Assembly (NCBI RefSeq): GCF_042683045.1
Contig: NZ_JBHUIT010000034.1
Coordinates: 186,001 to 250,000 of the forward strand
DNA length: 64,000 nucleotides
Direction: 5' to 3'
DNA from: Luteolibacter algae
Lineage (GTDB): Bacteria; Verrucomicrobiota; Verrucomicrobiia; Verrucomicrobiales; Akkermansiaceae
This document shows positions 27,961-36,827 of the stretch, piece by piece. The position numbers and the translations under genes are program-made. Each line of letters begins with the position of its first letter. Within the stretch, counting starts at the first letter, position 1. A model generated the notes under the pieces. The model was not told where the DNA came from and did no database searches. It was given only the letters and a program-made list of their open reading frames with translations.

Positions 27961-27992
27961 AGATGAATTTTAGATCAGGAGAGTGTCTGGGA

Positions 27993-28592
27993 CTAAGCGG
28001 GCGCGACTGCTTGAACAACCCAATAGATTCCTGAGAGAGCGATTAGACATGAGGCCGGCTTTGCAATAATTCTGCGGTATTTTTCATCGTTGCGCCATGC
28101 GGCTGTTAGAAGCCATGCGACTCCGATCACTGCGATCTGGCCGAATTCGATACCCACGTTGAAACTGAAAATAGCGGGTATGAAGTCTTTCCCGTCAGGA
28201 CGGAAATGACTGAAAGAATGCGCAAAACCCAAACCGTGAACCAGCCCCGAGCCAAATACCATCCATGATCTTCCTGAACTAAGGGAATCCTTCCAAAGGT
28301 TTTCCAGAGCAACGTAGCTAATGCTCAGCGCGATGGCCGTCTCTACAAAAATTTCTGGTAAAGCGAGGATACCATAGAGAGAAAGCCCTAGAGTCAGAGA
28401 GTGGGCGAGGGTGAAGAGCGTCAGCTGGATGAGAAGATCACCGGCTTTTTTCGTAAGGAAGAACAGCGCTAAGAGAAATAGAATGTGATCCGGTCCTTCG
28501 GGAAAAATGTGTCTGAATCCTGACGCAAAATACGCAGGAATTATCGCTCCGGCAGAAGCGAAGATCAGGATTAACAGCGCGATTCGATTCAT
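27993..28592 (-). CDS. HupE/UreJ-like membrane protein
   Basis: 199 residues, about six membrane helices. Conserved HupE/UreJ_2 features are PEGPDHILFLLALFF, TLAHSLTL, the GLVHGLGFA segment and FNVGIEFGQ, whose His, Asp and Glu residues are thought to bind metal. Family members are nickel or cobalt permeases, although many in this subgroup are untested. It is the last gene of a leftward set with the TonB receptor and a small protein, an arrangement that suggests uptake of a metal across both membranes. ATG 28592 is preferred; a start at 28646 would run through an inverted repeat. Confidence 0.85.
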   Translation of the reverse strand: MNRIALLILIFASAGAIIPAYFASGFRHIFPEGPDHILFLLALFFLTKKAGDLLIQLTLFTLAHSLTLGLSLYGILALPEIFVETAIALSISYVALENLWKDSLSSGRSWMVFGSGLVHGLGFAHSFSHFRPDGKDFIPAIFSFNVGIEFGQIAVIGVAWLLTAAWRNDEKYRRIIAKPASCLIALSGIYWVVQAVAPA

Positions 28593-28617
28593 TTCTCCGG
28601 ATTTGATAACTGAGATG

Positions 28618-28655
28618 CCAGCTGCTGTGAAGCTAACAAAATCCACAGCAGCTGG
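28618..28655. repeat. Perfect 12-bp inverted repeat between TonB receptor and HupE-like genes
   Basis: CCAGCTGCTGTG (28618-28629) and CACAGCAGCTGG (28644-28655) pair perfectly around a 14-nt loop. No T run follows in either direction. It may lower transcription into the HupE-like gene, stabilise the upstream message or mark a processing site. Confidence 0.6.
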
Positions 28656-28668
28656 CCCAGACGATCGG

Positions 28669-30762
28669 CTAGAAGTGTTTCGTCAAATAGATCCGGAAGG
28701 TCCGGGGCTCTGCTGGATGGAGATGGATATCGTCCACACCACCTGGAGCTTCACTGGGTAGTCTAGAGGTGTAGAAGTATTCGATATCATTGTCCTCGCG
28801 GCCTAGAATATTCAGCACATCAACCGCCAGCTCCCAATCGTTTTTGCGATATCCGACGCGGCCGTTAATCTGCCAGCTGGAGCGCGAATCCACGCTGCCG
28901 TCTTCAATCAGCGGACGTGGGCTGAAATAACGCGAGCGCAAACTTCCGAACGCACCTTCGCTTTTTCCAACGGTTATTCCGGTATTCATGGTAATAGGGA
29001 CTGCTCCGGGAATTTCATCGTCAGAGCCTACATCCAACAATCTGCCTTTGCTGAGAGTTAGTTCATTGTCAAAGCTCAGCCAGTCGGTTGGTTTCCAGTA
29101 GAGCGCCCACTCGACACCATATCTCTCGGTAGCCGGGCCCGCCTCCGATGTCCCTGCGTCCCCGACATACAAAAGCTCGGAATCACTATGGAGATAGAAA
29201 AACGAGACCGTGCTGACGATGTCATCGAAACGCTCCGTTCGGGCCCCCAGCTCGAATCCATAGGTCCGCACCAGAGGATCCACAGAATCGGTGGGCAGCC
29301 CCGTCATCGGATCGATTGTTATACTGGTTCCACGGGCATCGTTTGAGTGGAAGCCGGTGCCGGCACTGGCGTAGACTTCCGTATCTTGCCATGGCCCAAA
29401 GATGAGGTTCAGCTTGGGACTGATGATTCCATCTGTGGTGTCTCCAGAATTGGCAGGATTGTTACTATCTACATCGAAGTAAAATCCGTCCGCCCGTAGC
29501 GATGGCTGCACGCGGAACCAATCATTCATCCGATAATCGGCTGTGGCATAGATGCCGAGGGAGCTTTCATATACGTCGTCCACTCTCACGGGGCTGGTGC
29601 GAACCGTGCCAGTCGTATTATACAGACCGATTCCATCAAGAATATCGTGACGGGTCTGTAGACCGACAGTTACCGAGTTGCCTTCGGAAAATTCCCACAT
29701 CCGATTAACTTCTCCACCTAGAAACCAACGCTCATCCTGTTGCTCGAACTGATCGCCGTTTGTCGAATCATTGAGAAAATAAGTGAAGTTGGAAAATAGA
29801 TCCAAATCATACTTTCCGACATAGAAATCGGCGTGGGTTCTGCCGTTGGATTCGTCACGATTCCATTCTCCCATGAGACTATAACGGCTGGAGTCACCCC
29901 GAACCGAGTTATCGTAATTTCCGTAGCGTCCGATGCCACCGCTATCGATTAAACGGCGCGGTATCTGATCGGTGGAATCCCAATCCGCGTCGTAGCCCAT
30001 TGCTGTAAGACTGAAGCTATCTCTACTACTTTTCCTGAAATATTTCAGGAAACCATTGAGCCTTTCAGAGTTTCCTTCGCGATTCCATGGTCCGTCATAA
30101 TAGTTGTATTCGAAGGCATAAGTCAGCGAGGAACGGACATCCGGGAGAGCGGGGGACTTCGCATCAAATGAAGCAGGAGCGGCTAAATCAATGGAATCCG
30201 CGATCAATCCGCGGAAATAATTGTGCTGCCCGATCCCCACGGTGGCAATGCCCTCCGGAAGTGTATCGAAAAAATTGAATTTTGCGCCACCAGCCGTGCT
30301 TAGATCGCCAAGTTGCCCGAAAAACGGGCCTTTCCAGTAATCGACGCTTTCAACGAGTTCCGGAATCACTGGGTTGAGATCCGCATAGCCTTGCCCGTGG
30401 GCATGAGTGACGAAATTCACAGGTTGACCGTCCATTGATATGGAAAAATCCGTGCCATGATCCAGGTTGAAGCCTCAAACAAAATATTGGTTCGCTTTAC
30501 CATCGCCGGAATGCTGGGTGATAATGACCCCGGGCACCACTTCCAAGAGCTCGCCACGCCTTAGGTAAGGCCGTTCCATTAGTTCCCGGTAATTGGTTTG
30601 GCCAATCGAGGCGGTGCCAGCTTCTCCAATCAGGCTGCCGTCTTTACCTTTGACGATGAGTGTAGAGAGTTTACCTGAAAATTCCGGGGTTTCCTGGGCT
30701 TTTGAGATGGGTGTAAAAAATGTAAGAAATAATAGATAGGGGGATTGTTTTAAATAATTCAT
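28669..30762 (-). pseudogene. TonB-dependent receptor interrupted by an in-frame TGA
   Basis: Outer-membrane receptor of 697 codons. Residues 1-22 are a signal peptide, 40-180 look like the plug domain, and the rest is a 22-strand-type barrel ending in KHF. Codon 96 (30475-30477) is TGA, but the reading frame goes on without shift: QYFV, stop, GFNLDHGTDF. Related receptors have Arg before this Gly, so one CGA-to-TGA change explains it. Both halves keep good coding character, which suggests a recent mutation, a sequencing error or readthrough. The second half has an ATG at 30435 that could not by itself give an exported receptor. The HupE-like gene follows. Confidence 0.85.
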
Positions 30763-30901
30763 AGAGTCGAATGGGTTAGGATAAAAAATCAGATAATTCG
30801 TTCGGGAAGAATCGGTCGTCCCAAAGCAGCATGGATCACGAAGCTCAAGCACTGTGCGTGATTGAAAATACGTGATGATCTCGACGTTTCCGCCGTCTGA
30901 T

Positions 30902-31312
30902 TTATGCCATTCGTGGTGGCGGTCCCGGAGGCGCGTTTGGCCAAGCCGGGGTCCAGGTCCGGATGTGGTTGGCGGTCAGGCACTCAACGGAAAACGGCGG
31001 AAAAAGGTTCGTAGCAAAGAACCAGGATGTGAACGGATCTTTCCGAACATCTTTCTTGTGGAGCGATTTTTTTTGCTCACTTGTTGTGCTGAACTTGTCG
31101 GGCGCCGCCAATGTGGCTTTCGTGAAAGAATGTTGAAACGCCTCCGAAAGCCACGCTTCCTGAATCGCATTGGCAAATCCGACATCAGGCGCTTCCGTCA
31201 AAACCATCTTTGAAAACAGCGTGATATGCAGCAACACGATCGGGCCTCCCAATAACTGGGCGAGCGCCAAAAGGTATAGAAACCGGAGTTTCTTGCTGCG
31301 GAAAGGATTCAC
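30902..31312 (-). CDS. Small membrane or secreted protein upstream of the TonB receptor
   Basis: 136 residues, family not recognised. A basic N-terminus is followed by one hydrophobic segment (about residues 9-33), then a helical charged stretch with PDVGFANAIQEAWLSEAFQHSFTKA and a proline-rich tail (PPGPPPRMA). The start is GTG at 31312, with no clear ribosome binding site. It lies 139 nt upstream of the TonB receptor in the same direction and just downstream of paired inverted repeats, so it is probably the first gene of the same operon. It could be a periplasmic metal-binding or receptor-associated protein, but no metal motif is evident. Confidence 0.55.
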   Translation of the reverse strand: MNPFRSKKLRFLYLLALAQLLGGPIVLLHITLFSKMVLTEAPDVGFANAIQEAWLSEAFQHSFTKATLAAPDKFSTTSEQKKSLHKKDVRKDPFTSWFFATNLFPPFSVECLTANHIRTWTPAWPNAPPGPPPRMA

Positions 31313-31657
31313 AGGTGGAAGCTGGTAAAAGACTCCTCGGAGATCAAGATTTCTCGTGTGCTAAATCCGACCGATCCGACAAACGAAATTCTCACCAATC
31401 CCATCTTATTTGGACTTTGCATTACATATATTGTAACAAGTTACGATACCTGATTTTTCAGGAGTGTTTTAAACGAGGATACGTCTTCATGGCGCTAGTT
31501 GAGCTGTCTTCTCTGGTTTGGATAGTCCGGTGACAAGGATGCGGCATGAATCGTGACAATTCCCGGCCGGAATCCTCTCGCTGGTTTTTTCGAACTTTCC
31601 ACACCTCTGGTTCTGGAGAAGATTGCTCGAGGTTTATTTCAACGTGTTTCCACTTTT
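31313..31657. other. 345-nt intergenic region between divergent genes
   Basis: No convincing coding sequence in either direction. The left part holds the probable promoter of the TonB receptor operon, including the inverted repeats at 31422-31444; the right part is the leader of the S10 peptidase gene. Confidence 0.7.
31422..31444. promoter_or_regulatory. Overlapping inverted repeats, candidate metal-regulator operator
   Basis: TTACA (31422-31426) and TGTAA (31432-31436) form one inverted repeat with a 5-nt centre; GTAAC-AA-GTTAC (31433-31444) forms a second one overlapping it. They lie about 110 nt upstream of the GTG that opens the TonB receptor operon. The form suits a dimeric regulator of the Fur/Zur/Nur or MerR type, but no regulator gene is next to it and the match to any known box was not tested. 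Confidence 0.4.
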
Positions 31658-33157
31658 ATGCATCCATTTTACAAATCCCTTCTAGTCGTCGCATTTTTCA
31701 GCCAAGCAGTAATTGCTGATGATAAGGCTGGAACCCCGCCAGAGAAGCCCGCCAAAGAAGCCAAGACGGCGAGTCCTGTGACAAAGGATGGAAAAATTGT
31801 TATCGCGGGAAACGAGATCAGCTATAAGTCAACGGTTGGAAAGCTGCAGTTGCGTGACGATAAGGGCGATGTCACCGCATCGATGTTCTACACGAGCTAT
31901 GTGAAAAGCGGCGTGACCGAAGGTTCAAAACGTCCGGTGATGTTTGCCTTCAATGGCGGTCCTGGATCGTCTTCCGTGTGGCTCCATATAGGAATTCTAG
32001 GGCCGAAACGTGTTTTTTTTCCAGGCGATGGCACACAGCCGATCGAGCCCCCTGCCCGACTGATCGACAATGATCAGAGCCTCCTGGACGTGTGCGACCT
32101 CGTCTTTATTGATCCGGTGTCTACGGGCTATAGCCGCGCTGAGAAAAAGGACAATGAGAAGGACTTCCACAGCTTGCAGTCTGACATCTCTTCCGTCGGT
32201 GATTTTATACGCATGTGGGTCACCGAGAACAACCGCTGGGCCTCGCCCAAGTATCTCTGTGGTGAATCCTACGGCGGTATACGTGCTGCTGGATTGGCCG
32301 AACATCTGCAGGATCATTACGGGATGAGCCTGAACGGAGTGGTTATGCTATCCACGCTCCTGGACTACCGGACCCTGATTCCATCGCAGGGCAGTCAGTT
32401 GTCCGCCCAAGTTTATTTGCCAGCCTTCGCAACAACGGCTCATTTCCATGGAAAGGTTCCCGGTGATCGCAATCAGCTATACAAGGATGCCAGTGAATTT
32501 GCGTTTGGCGAATACGGAGTGGCGCTTCAAAAAGGCACCAATATCAGTGCCGGGGAAAAAGCGCGGATCGCCGCAAAATTAGCAGCTTTGACTGGAATTT
32601 CCGCAGAGATGTGGGAAAGAAAAAATCTGGAACTAGATCCATCGGAGTTTCGTGCTGAGTTGTTGCGCGACGAGAAGAAAGTGATCGGCCGGTTTGATGG
32701 ACGCGTTGCCTGGGACTCCACTGCTCCGACATGGAATTACGCGGAATACGATCCATCGTATTCTCTCGCGCTTGGAGCATTTTCCACTGCCATGCTGTCG
32801 TATTTGGGTGATGATCTGGGCTGGAAAGAAGATCAGCCTTACGAAATTCTTACTTCCGTGAGTCCGTGGAAATTCAATTCCGATAACCGAATCGTAAATG
32901 TTGCGGACAGTCTTGCGACTGCGATGCGGGATAACCCAAGGATGCGGGTGTTGGTCATGGGGGCTTATGCCGATTTAGCGACACCACCTCAGAGTATGGA
33001 ATACTCGTTGCGCCAGATCGATGGCTTTCCTGATGCTCTGAGAAAAAACATCAGTTTTGAATATTATGAAGCCGGCCACATGTTTTATTTAAATCCCCCG
33101 GATCTTGTGAAAGCTCGGAAGGATCTCGTGGAGTTCATCGGCCACCCTCAGCCATGA
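31658..33157 (+). CDS. S10 family serine carboxypeptidase-like peptidase
   Basis: 499 residues with a signal peptide (residues 1-19) and a polar Ala/Lys/Pro-rich spacer before the alpha/beta-hydrolase domain. The S10 oxyanion motif FNGGPGSSSVWLH is clear, and the catalytic triad can be placed at Ser204 (GESYGG), Asp439 (GAYADLATPP) and His474 (YEAGHMFY). It would be exported to the periplasm and trim C-terminal residues from peptides. ATG 31658 is chosen because only it gives a signal peptide. No operon partner; the next gene is a porin 118 nt away. Confidence 0.92.
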   Translation: MHPFYKSLLVVAFFSQAVIADDKAGTPPEKPAKEAKTASPVTKDGKIVIAGNEISYKSTVGKLQLRDDKGDVTASMFYTSYVKSGVTEGSKRPVMFAFNGGPGSSSVWLHIGILGPKRVFFPGDGTQPIEPPARLIDNDQSLLDVCDLVFIDPVSTGYSRAEKKDNEKDFHSLQSDISSVGDFIRMWVTENNRWASPKYLCGESYGGIRAAGLAEHLQDHYGMSLNGVVMLSTLLDYRTLIPSQGSQLSAQVYLPAFATTAHFHGKVPGDRNQLYKDASEFAFGEYGVALQKGTNISAGEKARIAAKLAALTGISAEMWERKNLELDPSEFRAELLRDEKKVIGRFDGRVAWDSTAPTWNYAEYDPSYSLALGAFSTAMLSYLGDDLGWKEDQPYEILTSVSPWKFNSDNRIVNVADSLATAMRDNPRMRVLVMGAYADLATPPQSMEYSLRQIDGFPDALRKNISFEYYEAGHMFYLNPPDLVKARKDLVEFIGHPQP

Positions 33158-33164
33158 TTCGGCC

Positions 33165-33183
33165 TCACGCCAATGACGCGTGA
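33165..33183 (+). terminator. Short hairpin after the S10 peptidase gene
   Basis: TCACGC and GCGTGA pair around a 7-nt loop 8 nt after the stop codon. What follows is only mildly T-rich (TCTTCATTCT), so this is a weak terminator at best. Confidence 0.35.
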
Positions 33184-33275
33184 TCTTCATTCTAGAAACT
33201 CATTATAGCGAGGCTTTGGCCGGTAAATCGCTTCAATATGTTAACCTCTTCCGCCGAGAGGAAAATTAATATATC

Positions 33276-34466
33276 ATGAAAAAATTTGCCGTCCTGTCAT
33301 TGTTTCCCGCATTTGCCATCGCAGGGACTCCGATTGAAGAATCAGCCACTTCAGAATCACCGCCTTGGGCAACTCCGAGTCTGGATATCCGAGCACGATA
33401 TGAGTTCGGCGACGTAGATGGATTGGATCCATCACATGCTTTTAGTTTTAGAGAGCGTCTGGGTTTGACGAGTCGAAGCTGGAATGGACTGAGTGCTTTC
33501 GTCGAGGGCGAGTTCACACAATCCGCGGTTGATGATTATAACGGTGGTGCCCCGGGGGTGGATCCGGGGATCGTGGGAAACAGCGTGATTGCCGACCCGG
33601 AAACCAACGAATTAAATCAGGCCTATATTCAGTATCAAGGCTTCGAAACGACTTCCAGAGTTGGAAGACAACGAATCATTTACGACAATGCGGCATTTAT
33701 AGGAAACGTCGGCTGGCGCCAGAATGAACAAACCTATGATGCGATCTCATTGCGCAATTCTTCAATTAGTGGTCTTACGCTCCAATATGCCTATATCAAT
33801 CAGGTGAATCGGATCTTTGGATCGGATGCCACCGGGTTCGCAGGAGATGTGGGCAGCAGGATTCATTTGATCAATGCCTCCTATGATAGGGTCGAGGGCT
33901 ATACTTTAGGCGCATATGCATACCTAATGGACTTCGATGGACCAAATGTATGGGATAATAATACCTATGGGGTTTCCGCGAAAACAAATCTGTTAGGTTT
34001 GGATTTATTCGGTGAAATGGCCTTCCAGAACGAAGCTGGGACAAATAGTGATGACGAAAGCAATTACGCCCATCTCTCCGTGGCGAAAAGTATGGAAACC
34101 CATACTTTTACTGCCGGTCTGGAGTATCTTTCCTCCGGATTTCGCACACCCCTTGCCACTCTCCATGCATTCAACGGTTATGCGGATGTATTCCTCGGCC
34201 AGCGGTTGGCTGGAGCCACCGGTGGCCTCACGGATGCATATCTTAGCCACTCAATGCCTCTGGCATGGGGCGTTAAAATGACCAATACGTTTCACGCTTT
34301 TGGTGATAACGGGCTCTCCACCGCGCGCGGTTGGGAGATTGATTCTGTGCTGGCTAAAAAATTCGATGAGCATTTTCTAGCTATCGCAAAACTCGCACAT
34401 TTTGAAACAGAGAGCGCGATACCTACTACAACGCGGTTTTCGTTGGAGTTGAACTATTCATTTTGA
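33276..34466 (+). CDS. Outer-membrane porin, alginate-export-like family
   Basis: 396 residues with a signal peptide (residues 1-16). The mature part is a barrel: alternating strands with RARYEF early, then the family stretch RVGRQRIIYDNAAFIGNVGWRQNEQ (key residues RQRI, DN and GWRQNEQ) and a C-terminal LNYSF ending in Phe. A GAGG site lies 15 nt before the ATG. This group of porins lets small anionic solutes through; the substrate cannot be told from sequence. It stands between the S10 peptidase and a LysR gene that is convergent to it. Confidence 0.82.
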   Translation: MKKFAVLSLFPAFAIAGTPIEESATSESPPWATPSLDIRARYEFGDVDGLDPSHAFSFRERLGLTSRSWNGLSAFVEGEFTQSAVDDYNGGAPGVDPGIVGNSVIADPETNELNQAYIQYQGFETTSRVGRQRIIYDNAAFIGNVGWRQNEQTYDAISLRNSSISGLTLQYAYINQVNRIFGSDATGFAGDVGSRIHLINASYDRVEGYTLGAYAYLMDFDGPNVWDNNTYGVSAKTNLLGLDLFGEMAFQNEAGTNSDDESNYAHLSVAKSMETHTFTAGLEYLSSGFRTPLATLHAFNGYADVFLGQRLAGATGGLTDAYLSHSMPLAWGVKMTNTFHAFGDNGLSTARGWEIDSVLAKKFDEHFLAIAKLAHFETESAIPTTTRFSLELNYSF

Positions 34467-34491
34467 AGAATCTGCGCTTGTTGTCTCAAGC

Positions 34492-34527
34492 AGCGCCATC
34501 CTGTTAAATTCTTGACCGGATGGCGCT
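34492..34527. terminator. Hairpin terminator between convergent porin and LysR genes
   Basis: AGCGCCATCC (34492-34501) and GGATGGCGCT (34518-34527) form a perfect 10-bp stem with a 16-nt loop, followed on the + strand by TAAAAAT. It could end both transcripts, though the T run is weak. Confidence 0.55.
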
Positions 34528-34533
34528 TAAAAA

Positions 34534-35442
34534 TCAGCTAGGCATATTTTCAAATGCCATTTCACACAGGCCGATAAATGCTTCCTCCACCAAACTCGGC
34601 CGACGCTGAACCGAGTGAAATACCCCCCACTCCCGGTCGATTTGAGGACCTGGGATTTTGATCGCTTTCAGGGTGCCATCCGCAATCTCCTTCGATGCGA
34701 CCCAGGATGCGACGATCCCGACTCCGGTTCCTAGCTTTGCCATTTCCTTGATTGCCTGCATATCCCCCAGCACCAATGGCTTCTTCATCTTTTCCGACAT
34801 ACTGTCCATCCAGGACTCGATGAGACGGTGCGTTTCGGTAGCCTTCGCATAGATGATAAATTGCTGGGCGGATAAACTGCTTTCCATACTGTCCGCTTGT
34901 GCCGCCCAAGGATGAAATGGAGAGATGACAAAGGCCAACCTGTCATTGAACATCGGACGATATCCATCGGTGCTATGATTTTTCGGTTTCAGGCCAACGA
35001 CAAGATCAAGCTCGCCGATAGCCAGTTTTTCCAATAAAACCGCAGTATCGGCAGCCTCAATGTTGGGCTCGCACCGGGGGAAGCAATCCCGGAACTCGCG
35101 GAGCACACTTGGCACAACATAGTGGCAGAGACTATGTGGAGCCCCCACGCGGATACGGGTTTGGCCCCACCTACGGAGACCGTCCAAGTCGCGAGTGGCT
35201 TGATCCAGCTCTTGCAGAACTCGTTTACATCGTTTCAGCAAAATATCACCTTCGGAAGTGGTCGCTACACGTTTTCCGGATCTATCCAAAAGTTTGCAGC
35301 CCAACTGCTCTTCCAGAGTTCGTAGCGAATGACTCACGGCGGATTGAGTTACGAATAGCTTCCGGGCCGCCAGAGTAAAGCTGCCTTCTTCAGCCACTGC
35401 TACCAGTGCTCTCAACTGTCTTAAATCAGGCACCCAATCCAT
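34534..35442 (-). CDS. LysR-family transcriptional regulator
   Basis: 302 residues. The N-terminal helix-turn-helix is clear (LRALVAVAEEGSFTLAARKLFVTQSAVSHSLRTLE, residues about 8-42; key ones AARKL..TQSAVS), followed by the substrate-binding domain of the LysR type with IGELDLVVG and LGTGVGIVASWV. It is divergent from the NasS/NrtA-like gene across 95 nt that contain an inverted repeat, so it probably controls that gene and itself. The effector is unknown. Confidence 0.93.
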   Translation of the reverse strand: MDWVPDLRQLRALVAVAEEGSFTLAARKLFVTQSAVSHSLRTLEEQLGCKLLDRSGKRVATTSEGDILLKRCKRVLQELDQATRDLDGLRRWGQTRIRVGAPHSLCHYVVPSVLREFRDCFPRCEPNIEAADTAVLLEKLAIGELDLVVGLKPKNHSTDGYRPMFNDRLAFVISPFHPWAAQADSMESSLSAQQFIIYAKATETHRLIESWMDSMSEKMKKPLVLGDMQAIKEMAKLGTGVGIVASWVASKEIADGTLKAIKIPGPQIDREWGVFHSVQRRPSLVEEAFIGLCEMAFENMPS

Positions 35443-35488
35443 AATTAATAATTTTCATTCGAATACTCCCGGGAAATAAGCACCGCTT

Positions 35489-35512
35489 ATGCCAAAATTT
35501 AAAAATTGGCAT
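35489..35512. promoter_or_regulatory. Inverted repeat, candidate LysR binding site
   Basis: ATGCCAA (35489-35495) and TTGGCAT (35506-35512) are perfect inverted copies with an AT-rich 10-nt spacer. The site sits in the 95-nt divergent promoter region and has a T-N11-A-like form expected for LysR-type regulators. Confidence 0.6.
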
Positions 35513-35537
35513 TCTACACGCTTACTTGGCAGGAGTC

Positions 35538-36587
35538 ATGCGTTCCAGCCCACCGATTTCAAAAAAATCCCAGCCGATCCGTCTGGGGTATATCCCGCTA
35601 ACAGATTGTGCGCCACTCGCCGTTGCCCAGGAAATGGGTATTTTCCGTAAATACGGATTGAACGTTGTTTTGCACCGCGAGCTCGGATGGGCCACTGTGA
35701 GGGACAGGCTATTCTATGGAGAGCTCGATGCAGCGGAATCGATCGCCGGGATTGCTTTCGCACTAGGCTTTGGTTTAACGGATCTCCGCTGTGAAGTCGC
35801 GGTTCCTCTGGTTCTGAATCTTCATGGAAATGCCATCACGCTATCGACCGAATTGCCTCCGGAAGTGATCGGAAATGGCGTGGGTCTGAAGAATTATCTC
35901 GCGCGACAGTGGAAAAAGGACCGGCCCTTCACCCTCGCGGCCACACATCGTTTCTCATCGCATGGAGTATTGTTACATACCTGGCTCAAACGCCACGGAT
36001 TGGAAGACACGGATGTGGAAATTATCACTCTCCCCCCTTCTCTGATGCCCCGCCATCTGAAGGCGGGCCATATAGACGGTTATTGTGTCGGGGAACCGTT
36101 CAATTCCGAGGCAATTCTAGGTGGATACGGTTGGTCTCCGGTCACTTCCGCCGATTTGTCCCATGGCCATCCAGAAAAAGTCCTCCTGGTTTCGGGCGAA
36201 TTCATTCAAGAGCGGCGAGAGGAATCGATCGCTTTGGTTTCCGCATTGCTGGAGAGTTGTAAGCTGTGTGACGATCCATCATTTCGCGAGGATTTGATCA
36301 TGATTTTAGCGAAGAAGGAATTCACTGGTGCCTCGCCAGAAATTCTTAGGAATAGCTTGGACGATGTTTTCTTCACTGGCGCAGCGAAGGTCTCCGGCAG
36401 AGGATTTCACATGTTTTATGGAAACTCGGTGAATCGACCTTCCACTGACAAGGCATCCTGGATGTTGGCTGGCCTGCGTAGTGCCGGCTCTCTGCCGGAA
36501 AGCTCCTGTGGCTCCCTATCCCGATTGTATAGAGAAGACATTTATATGGCGGCACTAGCGGGAGTCTGCGAAACCATTCCTGGATAA
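35538..36587 (+). CDS. NrtA/CmpA/NasS-like binding protein without signal peptide
   Basis: 349 residues of the nitrate/bicarbonate binding-protein family: RLGYIPLTDCAPLAVAQEMGIF opens the domain (key TDCAP), then GELDAAESIAGI, and GHIDGYCVGEPFNSEA, the GEPF segment being typical of NrtA. The N-terminus is short and polar, with no signal peptide or lipobox, which resembles NasS, a cytoplasmic nitrate sensor that pairs with the antiterminator NasT. No nasT, permease or ATPase gene is near. It faces a LysR gene, which may be its actual regulator. ATG 35538 is favoured over a TTG 12 nt upstream. Confidence 0.82.
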   Translation: MRSSPPISKKSQPIRLGYIPLTDCAPLAVAQEMGIFRKYGLNVVLHRELGWATVRDRLFYGELDAAESIAGIAFALGFGLTDLRCEVAVPLVLNLHGNAITLSTELPPEVIGNGVGLKNYLARQWKKDRPFTLAATHRFSSHGVLLHTWLKRHGLEDTDVEIITLPPSLMPRHLKAGHIDGYCVGEPFNSEAILGGYGWSPVTSADLSHGHPEKVLLVSGEFIQERREESIALVSALLESCKLCDDPSFREDLIMILAKKEFTGASPEILRNSLDDVFFTGAAKVSGRGFHMFYGNSVNRPSTDKASWMLAGLRSAGSLPESSCGSLSRLYREDIYMAALAGVCETIPG

Positions 36588-36661
36588 ATGTTTCTGAATA
36601 GATTCTCGCACACAACGTAGGTATCCGGGTCATTGCAGGCAGCTGCAGATATATATGGGGG

Positions 36662-36691
36662 TCCTCGTCGTTGATCAGATTCATACGAGGA
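36662..36691 (+). terminator. Hairpin after the NasS/NrtA-like gene
   Basis: TCCTCGT and ACGAGGA pair with a 16-nt loop, about 75 nt after the stop. The sequence after it (TTCGCTATTTATT) has only a loose T content. The rest of the 240-nt space up to the next gene shows nothing else that can be named. Confidence 0.35.
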
Positions 36692-36827
36692 TTCGCTATT
36701 TATTCCCGACGATCAGCCATTCGATTATCAAAAGCGAAGCGTTACAAGATTAGGTATCGAATACATCTTTACCCAATCATTTCCAGACAGGAGTGATTTC
36801 TAAAGCATGTGTTCATTCATGGAACCT

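Noticed and set aside
30475..30477. Selenocysteine at the TonB receptor TGA
   Set aside because: The expected residue is Arg before a conserved Gly, no redox context exists, and no clear SECIS-like hairpin was seen just after the TGA.
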